In this document: positions 17,450-25,068 of the stretch, piece by piece
How positions within the stretch are numbered: position 1 is the stretch's first letter
Layout of the letters: each line of letters opens with the position of its first letter
Assembly: GCA_964469525.1 (NCBI GenBank)
Contig: CAYXYU010000005.1
Span: 1 to 64,000, forward strand
Direction: 5' to 3'
DNA length: 64,000 nt
From: JABDCD01 sp964469525
GTDB taxonomy: Bacteria; Pseudomonadota; Alphaproteobacteria; Rickettsiales; SXRF01
Notes under the pieces: model-generated
What the model was told of the DNA's origin: nothing
What the model saw: only the letters and a program-made list of their open reading frames with translations
Database searches by the model: none
Position numbers and translations under genes: made by a program

Positions 17450-18247
17450 GTGTTCGACGATCACCGGTCCATCACCATCCACAAGCCCAAGGATTACGAG
17501 GGCATGCGCCGCGCCGGCAGGCTGGCGGCCGAGGTGCTGGACATGATCACGGAGCATGTGCAGCCGGGAATTACCACAGGGGAACTCAATGATCTCTGCC
17601 ACAAGATGATCGTCAGCCGCGGCGCGATCCCGGCGCCGCTCGGTTACCGCGGCTTCCCGAAATCCATCTGCACCTCGGTCAATCATGTCGTCTGCCACGG
17701 CATCCCCGGCGAGCTGAAGCTGAAGAAGGGCGACATCGTCAATATCGACGTCACCGTCATCGTCGACGGCTGGCACGGCGACACCAGCCGTATGTACTGG
17801 GCGGGCGAGCCGTCCATCAAGGCCAAGCGCCTGACGCAGATCACCTACGAGGCGACCATGCTCGGCATCGAGCAGGTGAAGCCCGGCAATACGGTCGGCC
17901 ATATCGGCCACGCCATCCAGACCTATGCCGAGAAGCACGGCTATTCGGTGGTGCGTGATTATTGTGGGCACGGGCTCGGCAAGGTGTTCCACGCCGCGCC
18001 TAACATCCTGCATTACGGCAAGCCGGGCGACGGGCCGGAGCTGAAGGAGGGCATGTTCTTCACCATCGAGCCGATGATCAATGCCGGCGAACACAACACC
18101 ATCCTGTCACGCCACGACGGCTGGACGGTGACGACGCGTGACAAGTCGCTCTCCGCCCAGTTCGAGCATTCGCTGGCCGTTACCAAAACCGGCTACGAGA
18201 TTTTCACCCAGTCGCCGAAAGGACTGCACTGCCCGCCATATGAATGA
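17450..18247 (+). CDS. map: Methionine aminopeptidase, type I
   Basis: This enzyme removes the initiator Met from new proteins using a two-metal centre. The pattern of metal ligands is present: Asp in NIDVTVIVDGWHGDTSRM, His in CGHGLGKVFH, Glu in FTIEPM and Glu in FEHSLAVT. Length 265 fits. GTG 17450 follows AGGAG. radC overlaps its end by eight bases, an order common in alphaproteobacteria. Confidence 0.96.
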   Translation: MFDDHRSITIHKPKDYEGMRRAGRLAAEVLDMITEHVQPGITTGELNDLCHKMIVSRGAIPAPLGYRGFPKSICTSVNHVVCHGIPGELKLKKGDIVNIDVTVIVDGWHGDTSRMYWAGEPSIKAKRLTQITYEATMLGIEQVKPGNTVGHIGHAIQTYAEKHGYSVVRDYCGHGLGKVFHAAPNILHYGKPGDGPELKEGMFFTIEPMINAGEHNTILSRHDGWTVTTRDKSLSAQFEHSLAVTKTGYEIFTQSPKGLHCPPYE

Positions 18248-18935
18248 CGTTGCCGCCAAGGAAAAACCTCACCACCTCGGCCACCGCAAGCGGCTGCGGG
18301 AGCGGTTTCTCTCGCACGGGCCGGAGGCGCTGGCGGATTATGAGCTGCTGGAGATGATCCTGTTTCCCGCCAAGCCGGTCGGTGACGTCAAGCCGATGGC
18401 GAAGGCGCTGCTCGCCGAGTTCGGGAGCTTCGCGCAGGTGCTGATCGCGTCGCCGCTCGAGCTGATGAAAGTAGAGGGCGTCAACGAGGCGGCGATGGTG
18501 GCGATCAAGACCGCCAAGGCGGCGGCCGAGCGGCTGCTCAAGGAAGAGATCGCCGACCGCCCGGTCATCAAGAGCTGGACACAGCTGCTCGATTACTGCC
18601 GCCTTCATATCGGACATAATCTGAATGAGGAATTCCACGTGCTGTTTTTGAATCATAAGCTCGAACTGATGGCCGACGAGCGCCAGCAGAAAGGCACGGT
18701 CAATCACACGCCGGTCTATCCACGCGAGGTGGTCAAGCGCGCGCTGGAATTAGGGGCATCAAGCATGATTTTGGTGCATAACCACCCGAGCGGCGACGTC
18801 AGTCCGAGTAAGTCCGATGTCGACGTGACGCGCCAGATTGTCGAGGCTGCGCGACCGCTGGGCATTGAGGTGCACGACCATCTCATCATCGGCGCCAAGA
18901 AGCATTTTTCTTTCAAAGCAAAGGGGCTGGTCTGA
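18240..18935 (+). CDS. radC: RadC-family JAMM protein
   Basis: The N-terminus has helix-hairpin-helix-like helices (residues 25-95) and the C-terminus the JAMM metal motif with VHNHPSGDVSPSKSDVDVT. The molecular function of RadC is unsettled despite its DNA-repair name. ATG 18240 overlaps the stop of map, and its own stop overlaps the next ATG by one base (TGATG), so the three genes are co-translated. Confidence 0.95.
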   Translation: MNDVAAKEKPHHLGHRKRLRERFLSHGPEALADYELLEMILFPAKPVGDVKPMAKALLAEFGSFAQVLIASPLELMKVEGVNEAAMVAIKTAKAAAERLLKEEIADRPVIKSWTQLLDYCRLHIGHNLNEEFHVLFLNHKLELMADERQQKGTVNHTPVYPREVVKRALELGASSMILVHNHPSGDVSPSKSDVDVTRQIVEAARPLGIEVHDHLIIGAKKHFSFKAKGLV

Positions 18936-19906
18936 TGGACGCATGGGGCATTACTGACGGCAGCGCCGGCATGGCGGCGCAGGTAACGGCGCTGGCGGCG
19001 GCGCTGGATGTTACACCACAGATGAAGCGCATCGCGGTGCGCGCACCCTGGGCATGGCTGCCTAATGCCTGTTACGCCAGCCCGCTGAAATCGCTGGTCG
19101 TGCCGTATTTCCTGGCGGCAAGCAGCGATACGCTGGCGCCACCTTACCCGGATCTCGTCATCAGCTGCGGGCGGAAGGCGGCCATGGTCGCCATGGGGCT
19201 ACGCGCGCGCACCAAAGGCGGCAACACGAAATTCATCCATATCCAGGACCCAATGGTGGATTCGCGCCAGTTCGACCTGGTGGTGGCGATGCAGCATGAC
19301 GCCATCGCTGGCCCCAACGTCATTAAGACGCGCTTCGCGCTGCATAAGATCACCCCGGCACTGATGGAGAGGCTGCACGGCCAATATACGCAGAAATTCG
19401 CCTCCTACCCCGAGCCCAGGATCGTGGCGTTGATCGGCGGATCGACGAATAAATACCAGTTGACCAAGGATGCGATGATGAAGCTGATTACGGCGCTGCA
19501 GTCGGTAGTGGCGCATACGTCAGGCTCGCTGCTCATTACCCCGTCGCGACGCACGGGAGCGCATAACCTCGCCATGCTCAAGGCTACCTTCGCCGGCCAC
19601 GACCGTGTCTATATCTACGATGGTGCGGGCGAGAATCCGTATATGGGCCTGCTGGCGGTGGCCGACACGATTATTGTTACCAACGATTCGGTCAACATGA
19701 TGAGCGAGGCTGCCGCGACCGGCAAACCGCTCTATATCGCCCTGCTCGAAGGTCATGCCGACACCAAGCCGTCGCGCTTCGCGGACGGGTTGATTCGCGA
19801 TGGCATCGCCCGCCCGCTCGGTGGCCGGCTGGAGCGCTGGAGCTATGCGATCGACGATGAGATGAAAAACCTGGCGGAGGAGATACGGGGGAGGCTGGGT
19901 TTGTAA
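18935..19906 (+). CDS. ELM1/GtrOC1-family putative nucleoside-diphosphate-sugar epimerase-like protein
   Basis: The sequence matches the pattern of the mitochondrial-fission ELM1 family (formerly DUF1022): WGITDGSAGMAAQ at the start, PDLVISCGRKAA near 75, IHIQDP near 105, LIGGSTNKY near 168 and VTNDSVNMMSEAAATGKPLYI near 250. The fold resembles glycosyltransferases of the GT-B type. The bacterial role is unknown; it is often beside radC or cell-envelope genes. Confidence 0.85.
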   Translation: MDAWGITDGSAGMAAQVTALAAALDVTPQMKRIAVRAPWAWLPNACYASPLKSLVVPYFLAASSDTLAPPYPDLVISCGRKAAMVAMGLRARTKGGNTKFIHIQDPMVDSRQFDLVVAMQHDAIAGPNVIKTRFALHKITPALMERLHGQYTQKFASYPEPRIVALIGGSTNKYQLTKDAMMKLITALQSVVAHTSGSLLITPSRRTGAHNLAMLKATFAGHDRVYIYDGAGENPYMGLLAVADTIIVTNDSVNMMSEAAATGKPLYIALLEGHADTKPSRFADGLIRDGIARPLGGRLERWSYAIDDEMKNLAEEIRGRLGL

Positions 19907-19915
19907 TCCCTCCCC

Positions 19916-20971
19916 CTACGGGGGAGGGGATGTCAAATGCTTCCCCGCCTCGCGCAGGTCGCGGTCGTAGATCGGGTGGTAGTTGCCGTGGTAGAATTCG
20001 GCTTTCTCCTCCTCCGGCGGTGAAGCAACGCCCAGCACCGAGCGCAGCTGCGCTTTCTTCCCGTGAAAGGTTTCATCCCAGCGCTTGAGGAACATGTCGT
20101 AATCCCAGCTTTCCCAGGTATCCTTGAAGGCCTGCCGGTGGGTGCGGCGCAGCATCTCGTCCTGCGGGGACAGCAGATCGATGCCAAGGCAGCGCGCCGC
20201 TGAATCGAGCACGCGCCATAAATCCTGCCGGTTTTCCGGCAGCCGGTCATCCCAGAATTCCGTCCGAAGCGGGGCGATCAACAACCCCTGCGTCAATGCT
20301 GAGCGCAAAAACGCTGCCTCGCGGATGATGCGGTGCTTCTTCGCGGCGGCGGAAATCCCGTCACCTGAATACAGGCGGCTGTTGGTGGTCATGTCGAGAT
20401 GGTCGAAATGCCCGCCCATGTCGATGTCGCGGCCGAAATCGTTCATCATCATGCTGTCCACCGCCAGCCCTTTGTTATGCGCGCTCTGGCCGGGCATGGA
20501 GAGCAGGCCGCTCGCCATGTCGCTGTCCTGCGCGAAGCGATAAAGGTTATAAGCGCCCTCGACCGTGCGCAGTCCGTCATAGAGCATGGTCGTCCAGCCC
20601 TGCGTCTGGTGGAGGTGGACCGCCGCACCGACCACGATATCGGCCAGCGTTTTATGCAAAAGAAACGGCGCGTTCTTGCGGTAGGCCATCCCGAATTTGT
20701 TGACGCGCCGCTCGCGCGGCGTCGCGGCATAAGCAGCGCGATTGGCTTTGAGGATGGCGCCGGTTTCGGCGTCGAACACCATCTCCTCCTGCGCGTAGGC
20801 GACCAATATGCGCAGTGGGTCCTCGCCGCCGCAGACCTCGATTCGCTCTTTCTTGCGATGTTTCGCCATATCGCGCAGGTCGGAAGGCGCAACAGTTTTT
20901 GCCTGTTTGACGAGACCGCGCACGAAGCTCTGCGACGTGACGTTCTCGAATTCCTTCCACGGTTTTTTCAT
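19916..20971 (-). CDS. M15-family D-alanyl-D-alanine dipeptidase-like protein with altered zinc motif
   Basis: The core resembles VanX/DdpX enzymes: YDGLRTVEGAY near residue 130 and SAHNKGLAVDSMMMND near residue 162 (SxHxxGxAxD with zinc ligands His and Asp). The third motif, EWWH in VanX, reads EFWD here, so the last zinc His is replaced by Asp or lost. I infer a peptidoglycan-peptide enzyme or an inactive relative. The N-terminal 90 residues are extra. Its ATG overlaps the stop of the DUF599 gene (TGATG). Confidence 0.72.
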   Translation of the reverse strand: MKKPWKEFENVTSQSFVRGLVKQAKTVAPSDLRDMAKHRKKERIEVCGGEDPLRILVAYAQEEMVFDAETGAILKANRAAYAATPRERRVNKFGMAYRKNAPFLLHKTLADIVVGAAVHLHQTQGWTTMLYDGLRTVEGAYNLYRFAQDSDMASGLLSMPGQSAHNKGLAVDSMMMNDFGRDIDMGGHFDHLDMTTNSRLYSGDGISAAAKKHRIIREAAFLRSALTQGLLIAPLRTEFWDDRLPENRQDLWRVLDSAARCLGIDLLSPQDEMLRRTHRQAFKDTWESWDYDMFLKRWDETFHGKKAQLRSVLGVASPPEEEKAEFYHGNYHPIYDRDLREAGKHLTSPPP

Positions 20972-21660
20972 CAACGCGTCAGGTTTTTGAGCGTGGCCGA
21001 ACGGTACTCACGGCGGTAAGTCACGAACACCACCCAGGCAGTGGCGGCCATGAATAGGTAGGGATGGATGAACCAGGCCAGCGCCGCCAGCCCGAAATAA
21101 TAGGCGCGTAGTGCGTTGTTGAAATGCTTGGCGGCGTTGCCGATCAGGTAGCTGCCGCGCCGGATCACATCCTCATGTTCTTCGGGGCGGTCATCGCAAG
21201 CGGGCGCCGCACCGATAAAAATGCCGGCATAGTTATATTGCCTGAGCGACCAAGTGTATTTGAAAAAGGCATAAATGAAGATGAAGATCAGCAGAAAGAT
21301 TCGCAGTTCCCACAGGAAACCCGTCATCGGCTTGGCGAACGGAATGCCGGCGATGATGGTGGCGGCCTTGTCATGGTAGCCGAGCATGGTCATCAGGCCG
21401 AGCAGGATGAAGATGGTGGTGTTGGCGAAGAAGGCGATCGAGCGCTGCAGATTGCCGACCATGATGGCATCCATCGTGCGCGTCTCGCGCTTCAGCATCT
21501 CGCGCATCCATTGCGTGCGGTAGCGGTTGGTGATGGCAAGCAGGTTGTCGTCGGCATGGCTGTCATGCTCGGCATATCGCGCATATCCCCACCAGCAGAG
21601 GATGAAGAAAAGCAGCGCCGACCATTCCTGCCAGTCCATGTTCTGCATCAATGCGTCCAT
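20971..21660 (-). CDS. DUF599 family membrane protein
   Basis: Four or five hydrophobic segments are visible, with the family signature NLQRSIAFFANTTIFILLG near residue 70 and a helical pair near 110-140. Function is unknown. It lies between trpC and the M15 gene; its ATG is one base from the trpC stop, so it probably reads from the trp transcript. Confidence 0.85.
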   Translation of the reverse strand: MDALMQNMDWQEWSALLFFILCWWGYARYAEHDSHADDNLLAITNRYRTQWMREMLKRETRTMDAIMVGNLQRSIAFFANTTIFILLGLMTMLGYHDKAATIIAGIPFAKPMTGFLWELRIFLLIFIFIYAFFKYTWSLRQYNYAGIFIGAAPACDDRPEEHEDVIRRGSYLIGNAAKHFNNALRAYYFGLAALAWFIHPYLFMAATAWVVFVTYRREYRSATLKNLTR

Positions 21661-21661
21661 G

Positions 21662-22453
21662 TTATCCCTCCAACAAGGTTCGCGTCGCCTGCGTCACGTC
21701 CGCCTGCCGCATCAGCGACTCGCCGACCAGAAAGCAGGAAAAGCCGGACTGCTTCATGCGCCGCAGGTCGGCGTTCGTATGGATCCCGCTTTCGCACACG
21801 CGCAAGATAGGCGCCGGCAGGTGTTTTGCAAGTGTTTCCGAGACGGCCAGATCTACCTCCAGCGTTTTCAGGTTGCGGTTGTTGATGCCGATCAGCGTTG
21901 ATTCCAGTGTCAGCGCCCGCTCCAGCTCGGCCCGGTCATGCACCTCGACCAGCACATCCATGCCGAGGCCAAGCGCGGCCAATTCCAGTTCGCGCGCCTG
22001 TGCGTCGCCAAGCGCCGCCATGATGAGCAGGATGCAGTCGGCGCCCAGTGCTCGCGATTCAATGACTTGATAAGGATCGAGCATGAAGTCCTTGCGTAAT
22101 ACGGGAAGCGAGGACACATTCCGCACCTGCGTCAGATACGCATCTTTCCCCTGGAAATACGGCTCGTCGGTCAATACGGAGAGACAACTGGCACCGCCAT
22201 TTTCATAGGCTTGGGCGAGTTGCGCCGGATTAAAATCGGCGCGAATGACGCCGCGGCTGGGCGAGGCTTTCTTGATTTCGGCGATCAGGGCGAACCCGCC
22301 GCTATCCACCTTGCGTTGCAAGGCTGAACGAAAGCCGCGTGGCGCACCGGCCTGCTTCGCTTCCTCCAGCAGCCGCCCTTCGGACATAATCGCCTTGCGT
22401 GCGGCGATATGCTCACGCTTGCGCGCGCAGATCTCGGCGAGGGTATTGGTCAT
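21662..22453 (-). CDS. trpC: Indole-3-glycerol phosphate synthase
   Basis: TrpC closes the indole ring in tryptophan synthesis. The TIM-barrel motifs are present: ALIAEIKKASPSRGVIR (catalytic Lys), LTDEPYFQG, VLRKDFMLDPYQV and LIGINNRNLKTLEVD. Length 263 is normal. I start at ATG 22453, behind the purine-rich GGGAGGGGGA of a family C repeat that separates it from trpD. Confidence 0.96.
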   Translation of the reverse strand: MTNTLAEICARKREHIAARKAIMSEGRLLEEAKQAGAPRGFRSALQRKVDSGGFALIAEIKKASPSRGVIRADFNPAQLAQAYENGGASCLSVLTDEPYFQGKDAYLTQVRNVSSLPVLRKDFMLDPYQVIESRALGADCILLIMAALGDAQARELELAALGLGMDVLVEVHDRAELERALTLESTLIGINNRNLKTLEVDLAVSETLAKHLPAPILRVCESGIHTNADLRRMKQSGFSCFLVGESLMRQADVTQATRTLLEG

Positions 22454-22455
22454 TA

Positions 22456-22562
22456 TTTCCCCCTCCCTTGGTGGGAGGGGGTAGGGGGAGGGGGCGCTAT
22501 CCACGCACTCGATGTTGGAGAGTCCCCCCCCACCCTAACCCTCCCCCACAAGGGGGAAGGGG
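22456..22562. repeat. GC-rich palindromic element, family C (copy 4), trpD-trpC gap
   Basis: CCCCCTCCC/GGGAGGGGG arms occur twice around a GCGCTATCC..GGAGAGTC core. The layout is very close to 34858-34957 and 36019-36128. Its end supplies the purine-rich ribosome site of trpC. Confidence 0.7.
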
Positions 22563-22564
22563 AT

Positions 22565-23587
22565 TTATACTCTCTCATTACTCACCTCGACCATCTTCAT
22601 CAGCGTCGTGTGGGCGCGGCCGGAGTCGATGGCATCGCGCGCCATGGAGACACCTTCGCGAAGCCCTGCGGCGCGCCCGGCGATCACCAATCCCGCAGCG
22701 GCGTTGTACAGCACAGCATTGCGGTAGGCGCTTTCGACGCCCGATAGCGCCTGCACCAGCGCCTTGGCGTTGACGTCCGGCGAGCCGCCCTTGATGTCTT
22801 CAATTGGAGAAACCGGCAGGCCGGCTTCCTCCGGAGACACCTGGAAGCGGCGCAGGTTCCCATCCTTTAGTTCCACCACCTGCGATGGGCCGCTGATTGA
22901 CAGTTCATCCATCCCATCCGCACCATGCACGACCCAGGCGGCTTTGGTATCAAGCAGCTTCAGTACCTGCGCCATTATCTCGAGCAAGGCGGGCGAATAA
23001 ACGCCAAGCAGCTGGTAGCTCGGTGCGGCGGGATTGGAGAGCGGGCCCAGCAGGTTGAAGATGGTGCGGAAGCCGAGCTCCTGCCGCACCGGCGCGACAT
23101 GGCGCATGGCGGTGTGGAAGCGCGGTGCCATCAGGAAGCAGATGTTGGTCTTCTCCAGGCAGCGCTCGAGCACGGCGGGGGGCGCGTCGAGATTGACGCC
23201 CAGCAGAGCCAGCACGTCGGCCGATCCGGACTGCGACGACACCGAGCGATTACCGTGCTTGGCGACCGGCAGCCCGCATGCCGCCAGCACAAACGCTACG
23301 GCGGTTGAAATATTATAGGTGCCACGCGCATCGCCGCCGGTGCCGCAGGTATCGATGGCCCCTTCGGGAATCTTGATGCGCTGTGCTTTCGCGCGCAGGG
23401 CGATGGCGCCGGCGGTGATTTCTTCGGGGGTTTCTCCCTTGAGACGAAGCGCAGTTAAAAACGCTGCCATCTGCGCCGGCGTCGCGCCGCCGTTCATGAT
23501 GACCTGAAATGCCCGCACTGCCACGTCCTGCGGCAGGTTCTTGCCGTCGGCCAGCAGGGCAAGGATATTGTACATCGCGTCGGTCAT
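22565..23587 (-). CDS. trpD: Anthranilate phosphoribosyltransferase
   Basis: TrpD joins anthranilate to PRPP. The signature DTCGTGGDARGTYNISTA is near residue 80, with KHGNRSVSSQSGSADVL following and the C-terminal catalytic region intact. Length 340 is typical. I start at ATG 23587, just outside the palindromic element; a longer frame would run into the element and encode non-native residues. Its ATG overlaps the stop of the GIY-YIG gene (ATGA). Confidence 0.95.
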   Translation of the reverse strand: MTDAMYNILALLADGKNLPQDVAVRAFQVIMNGGATPAQMAAFLTALRLKGETPEEITAGAIALRAKAQRIKIPEGAIDTCGTGGDARGTYNISTAVAFVLAACGLPVAKHGNRSVSSQSGSADVLALLGVNLDAPPAVLERCLEKTNICFLMAPRFHTAMRHVAPVRQELGFRTIFNLLGPLSNPAAPSYQLLGVYSPALLEIMAQVLKLLDTKAAWVVHGADGMDELSISGPSQVVELKDGNLRRFQVSPEEAGLPVSPIEDIKGGSPDVNAKALVQALSGVESAYRNAVLYNAAAGLVIAGRAAGLREGVSMARDAIDSGRAHTTLMKMVEVSNERV

Positions 23588-23907
23588 CTTATTGTCATCC
23601 CGAGCGTAGTCGAGGGATCTTCTGCCCAATCCTTGCTCAGGTCTTTCCATGAGGGGTTAATGCTGGCAACCAGCGTATTTTTCTTTTCTCGCCGCCAGCG
23701 CTTCAATTGTTTTTCTCTCTCTAGAGCCTGATAGACATCATGATATTCTTCATAATAGACCAACTTTGTAACATTGTATTTAGCAGTAAAACCGGGAACT
23801 GCTTTTGTTTGGTGTTCCCAGTGACGGCGCTCCAGATTGTTGGTAATGCCGATGTACATGACGCTGTTATCCCAATTCGTCAGTATGTATATAAAATAGC
23901 ATCTCAT
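23584..23907 (-). CDS. GIY-YIG nuclease-domain protein inside a palindromic element
   Basis: A 107-residue URI/UPF0213-type GIY-YIG protein: YFIYILTNWDN, MYIGITNNLERR, a helix with EREKQLKRWRREKK and NPSWKDL. The last 12 residues (EDPSTTLGMTIR) come from the palindromic element arm. The ATG overlaps the trpG stop and the stop overlaps the trpD ATG, each as ATGA. The nuclease itself has no role in tryptophan synthesis; see the finding on the element. Confidence 0.85.
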   Translation of the reverse strand: MRCYFIYILTNWDNSVMYIGITNNLERRHWEHQTKAVPGFTAKYNVTKLVYYEEYHDVYQALEREKQLKRWRREKKNTLVASINPSWKDLSKDWAEDPSTTLGMTIR

Positions 23908-23970
23908 TTACGTATCGGGCTCAAGGAAGATCCTTCGACTCCGGCCTTCGGCCTCCGCTCAGGATGACAA
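23592..23970. mobile_element. Family A palindromic element opened by a GIY-YIG gene (about 379 bp)
   Basis: The left arm TTGTCATCCCGAGCGTAG.. and the right arm ..CCGCTCAGGATGACAA are the two halves of the short family A palindrome (compare 442-509, nearly identical over the first 31 bases). Here they are about 300 bases apart and enclose a GIY-YIG gene. The arms therefore act as terminal inverted repeats. No target duplication is obvious. Confidence 0.65.
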
Positions 23971-24536
23971 GTAGACAGAAAATTCCTGATCAACTGATGC
24001 CCGTGCTCGCTGGCGATGCTTTCGGGATGGAACTGCACCCCGTGCGTGTTGTGGCTCTTGTGCATGAGGCCCATGATCAGCCCGTCATCGGCGGTGACGG
24101 CGGTGACCTCGAGGCAGTCGGGCAGCGTGCCGCGCTCGACAATCAGCGAATGGTAGCGCGTGGCGTTGAACGGGATCGGCAGGCCTTTGAATACCGACAG
24201 GCCTTCGTGGTAGATGGCGCTGATCTTGCCGTGCATCGGCTTCGGCGCGCGCACCACCTTGCCCCCGAAGGCCTCGCCGATCGCCTGATGGCCGAGGCAG
24301 ACGCCGAGGATGGGGATGTTGCCGGAAGCCTGCTTCACCAGTTCGAGGCAGATGCCGGATTGCTGCGGCGTGCCCGGCCCCGGCGAAATCACGATGCCGT
24401 CCGGCTTTTCCGCCAGCAGGTCTTTCACGCTGATCGCATCGTTGCGGTAGACCGTCACCTCCGCCCCCAGCTCGCCGATATAGTGCAGCAGGTTGTAGGT
24501 GAAGCTGTCGTAATTATCGAGCAGGGTGATTTTCAT
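23904..24536 (-). CDS. trpG: Anthranilate synthase component II (glutamine amidotransferase)
   Basis: TrpG supplies ammonia from glutamine to TrpE. The class I amidotransferase triad is visible: Cys in LGVCLGHQAIG, and His and Glu in GVQFHPESIAS; the oxyanion region is SPGPGTP. The native end appears to be LIRNFL near residue 188; the last 21 residues (TCHPERRPKAG..) are encoded by the palindromic element, which also supplies the stop codon. The 139-aa membrane-protein gene ends directly before its ATG. Confidence 0.95.
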   Translation of the reverse strand: MKITLLDNYDSFTYNLLHYIGELGAEVTVYRNDAISVKDLLAEKPDGIVISPGPGTPQQSGICLELVKQASGNIPILGVCLGHQAIGEAFGGKVVRAPKPMHGKISAIYHEGLSVFKGLPIPFNATRYHSLIVERGTLPDCLEVTAVTADDGLIMGLMHKSHNTHGVQFHPESIASEHGHQLIRNFLSTCHPERRPKAGVEGSSLSPIRK

Positions 24537-24956
24537 TTACATATTTACAAAATATTTGAAAATAAGCGCAAGAATAGCAGTTGCTCCGGCTATTATATAT
24601 AATACGAATTCAATCGCCTGGGCCCATCCGACGATGTCGAGAAAACGAGATTTCTTTCTTACCGTATCTGCATTCAGCCCATCCTCTTCAGAAAAGAGTT
24701 TAAAAAGCAGATAAAGCATAATGCCGCATATACCGGTTCCAACAAGGATAAGAATATCGGTGATGGCGTGACTGGGTCTATTGTTAAATAAAACCACGAT
24801 ACCGATGATCCAGAAAATTACAGCCAGTGTAATGCAGGATTTAACAGGAAAACCTACCGGACTTTGATAATTCTCCCTGACGCTGCGATAGGCCACCACC
24901 CCTAGCGCTACATAGGCAATCGTTCCTGCAATGACAACGGCCAGTTTCAATATCAT
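24537..24956 (-). CDS. Four-helix membrane protein inserted between trpE and trpG, 139 aa
   Basis: Four hydrophobic segments are visible at residues about 3-22, 40-58, 66-85 and 110-135. No conserved motif is recognised. Codon use is more AT-rich than in the trp genes. The ATG lies within a decayed copy of the trpE 3' end (TTTACATGA), and a 37-base exact copy of the trpG start lies upstream at 25002-25038. Not a known part of any trp operon. Confidence 0.7.
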   Translation of the reverse strand: MILKLAVVIAGTIAYVALGVVAYRSVRENYQSPVGFPVKSCITLAVIFWIIGIVVLFNNRPSHAITDILILVGTGICGIMLYLLFKLFSEEDGLNADTVRKKSRFLDIVGWAQAIEFVLYIIAGATAILALIFKYFVNM

Positions 24957-25068
24957 GTAAACTTTAACCCTCCTCGGTAACGCACATCAAAGCGCGGGAC
25001 TTGAAGCTGTCGTAATTATCGAGCAGGGTGATTTTCATACTAGTTGTACAACCCTCATGTAAACTTTA
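24954..25068. repeat. Duplicated trpE-end / trpG-start junction
   Basis: 25002-25038 repeats exactly the first 37 bases of trpG (24500-24536). 24954-25000 resembles the trpE 3' end (25056-25102), with CATGTAAACTTTA exact in both and the rest diverged with at least one frame change. Together they form a scar beside the 139-aa membrane gene. Confidence 0.75.
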
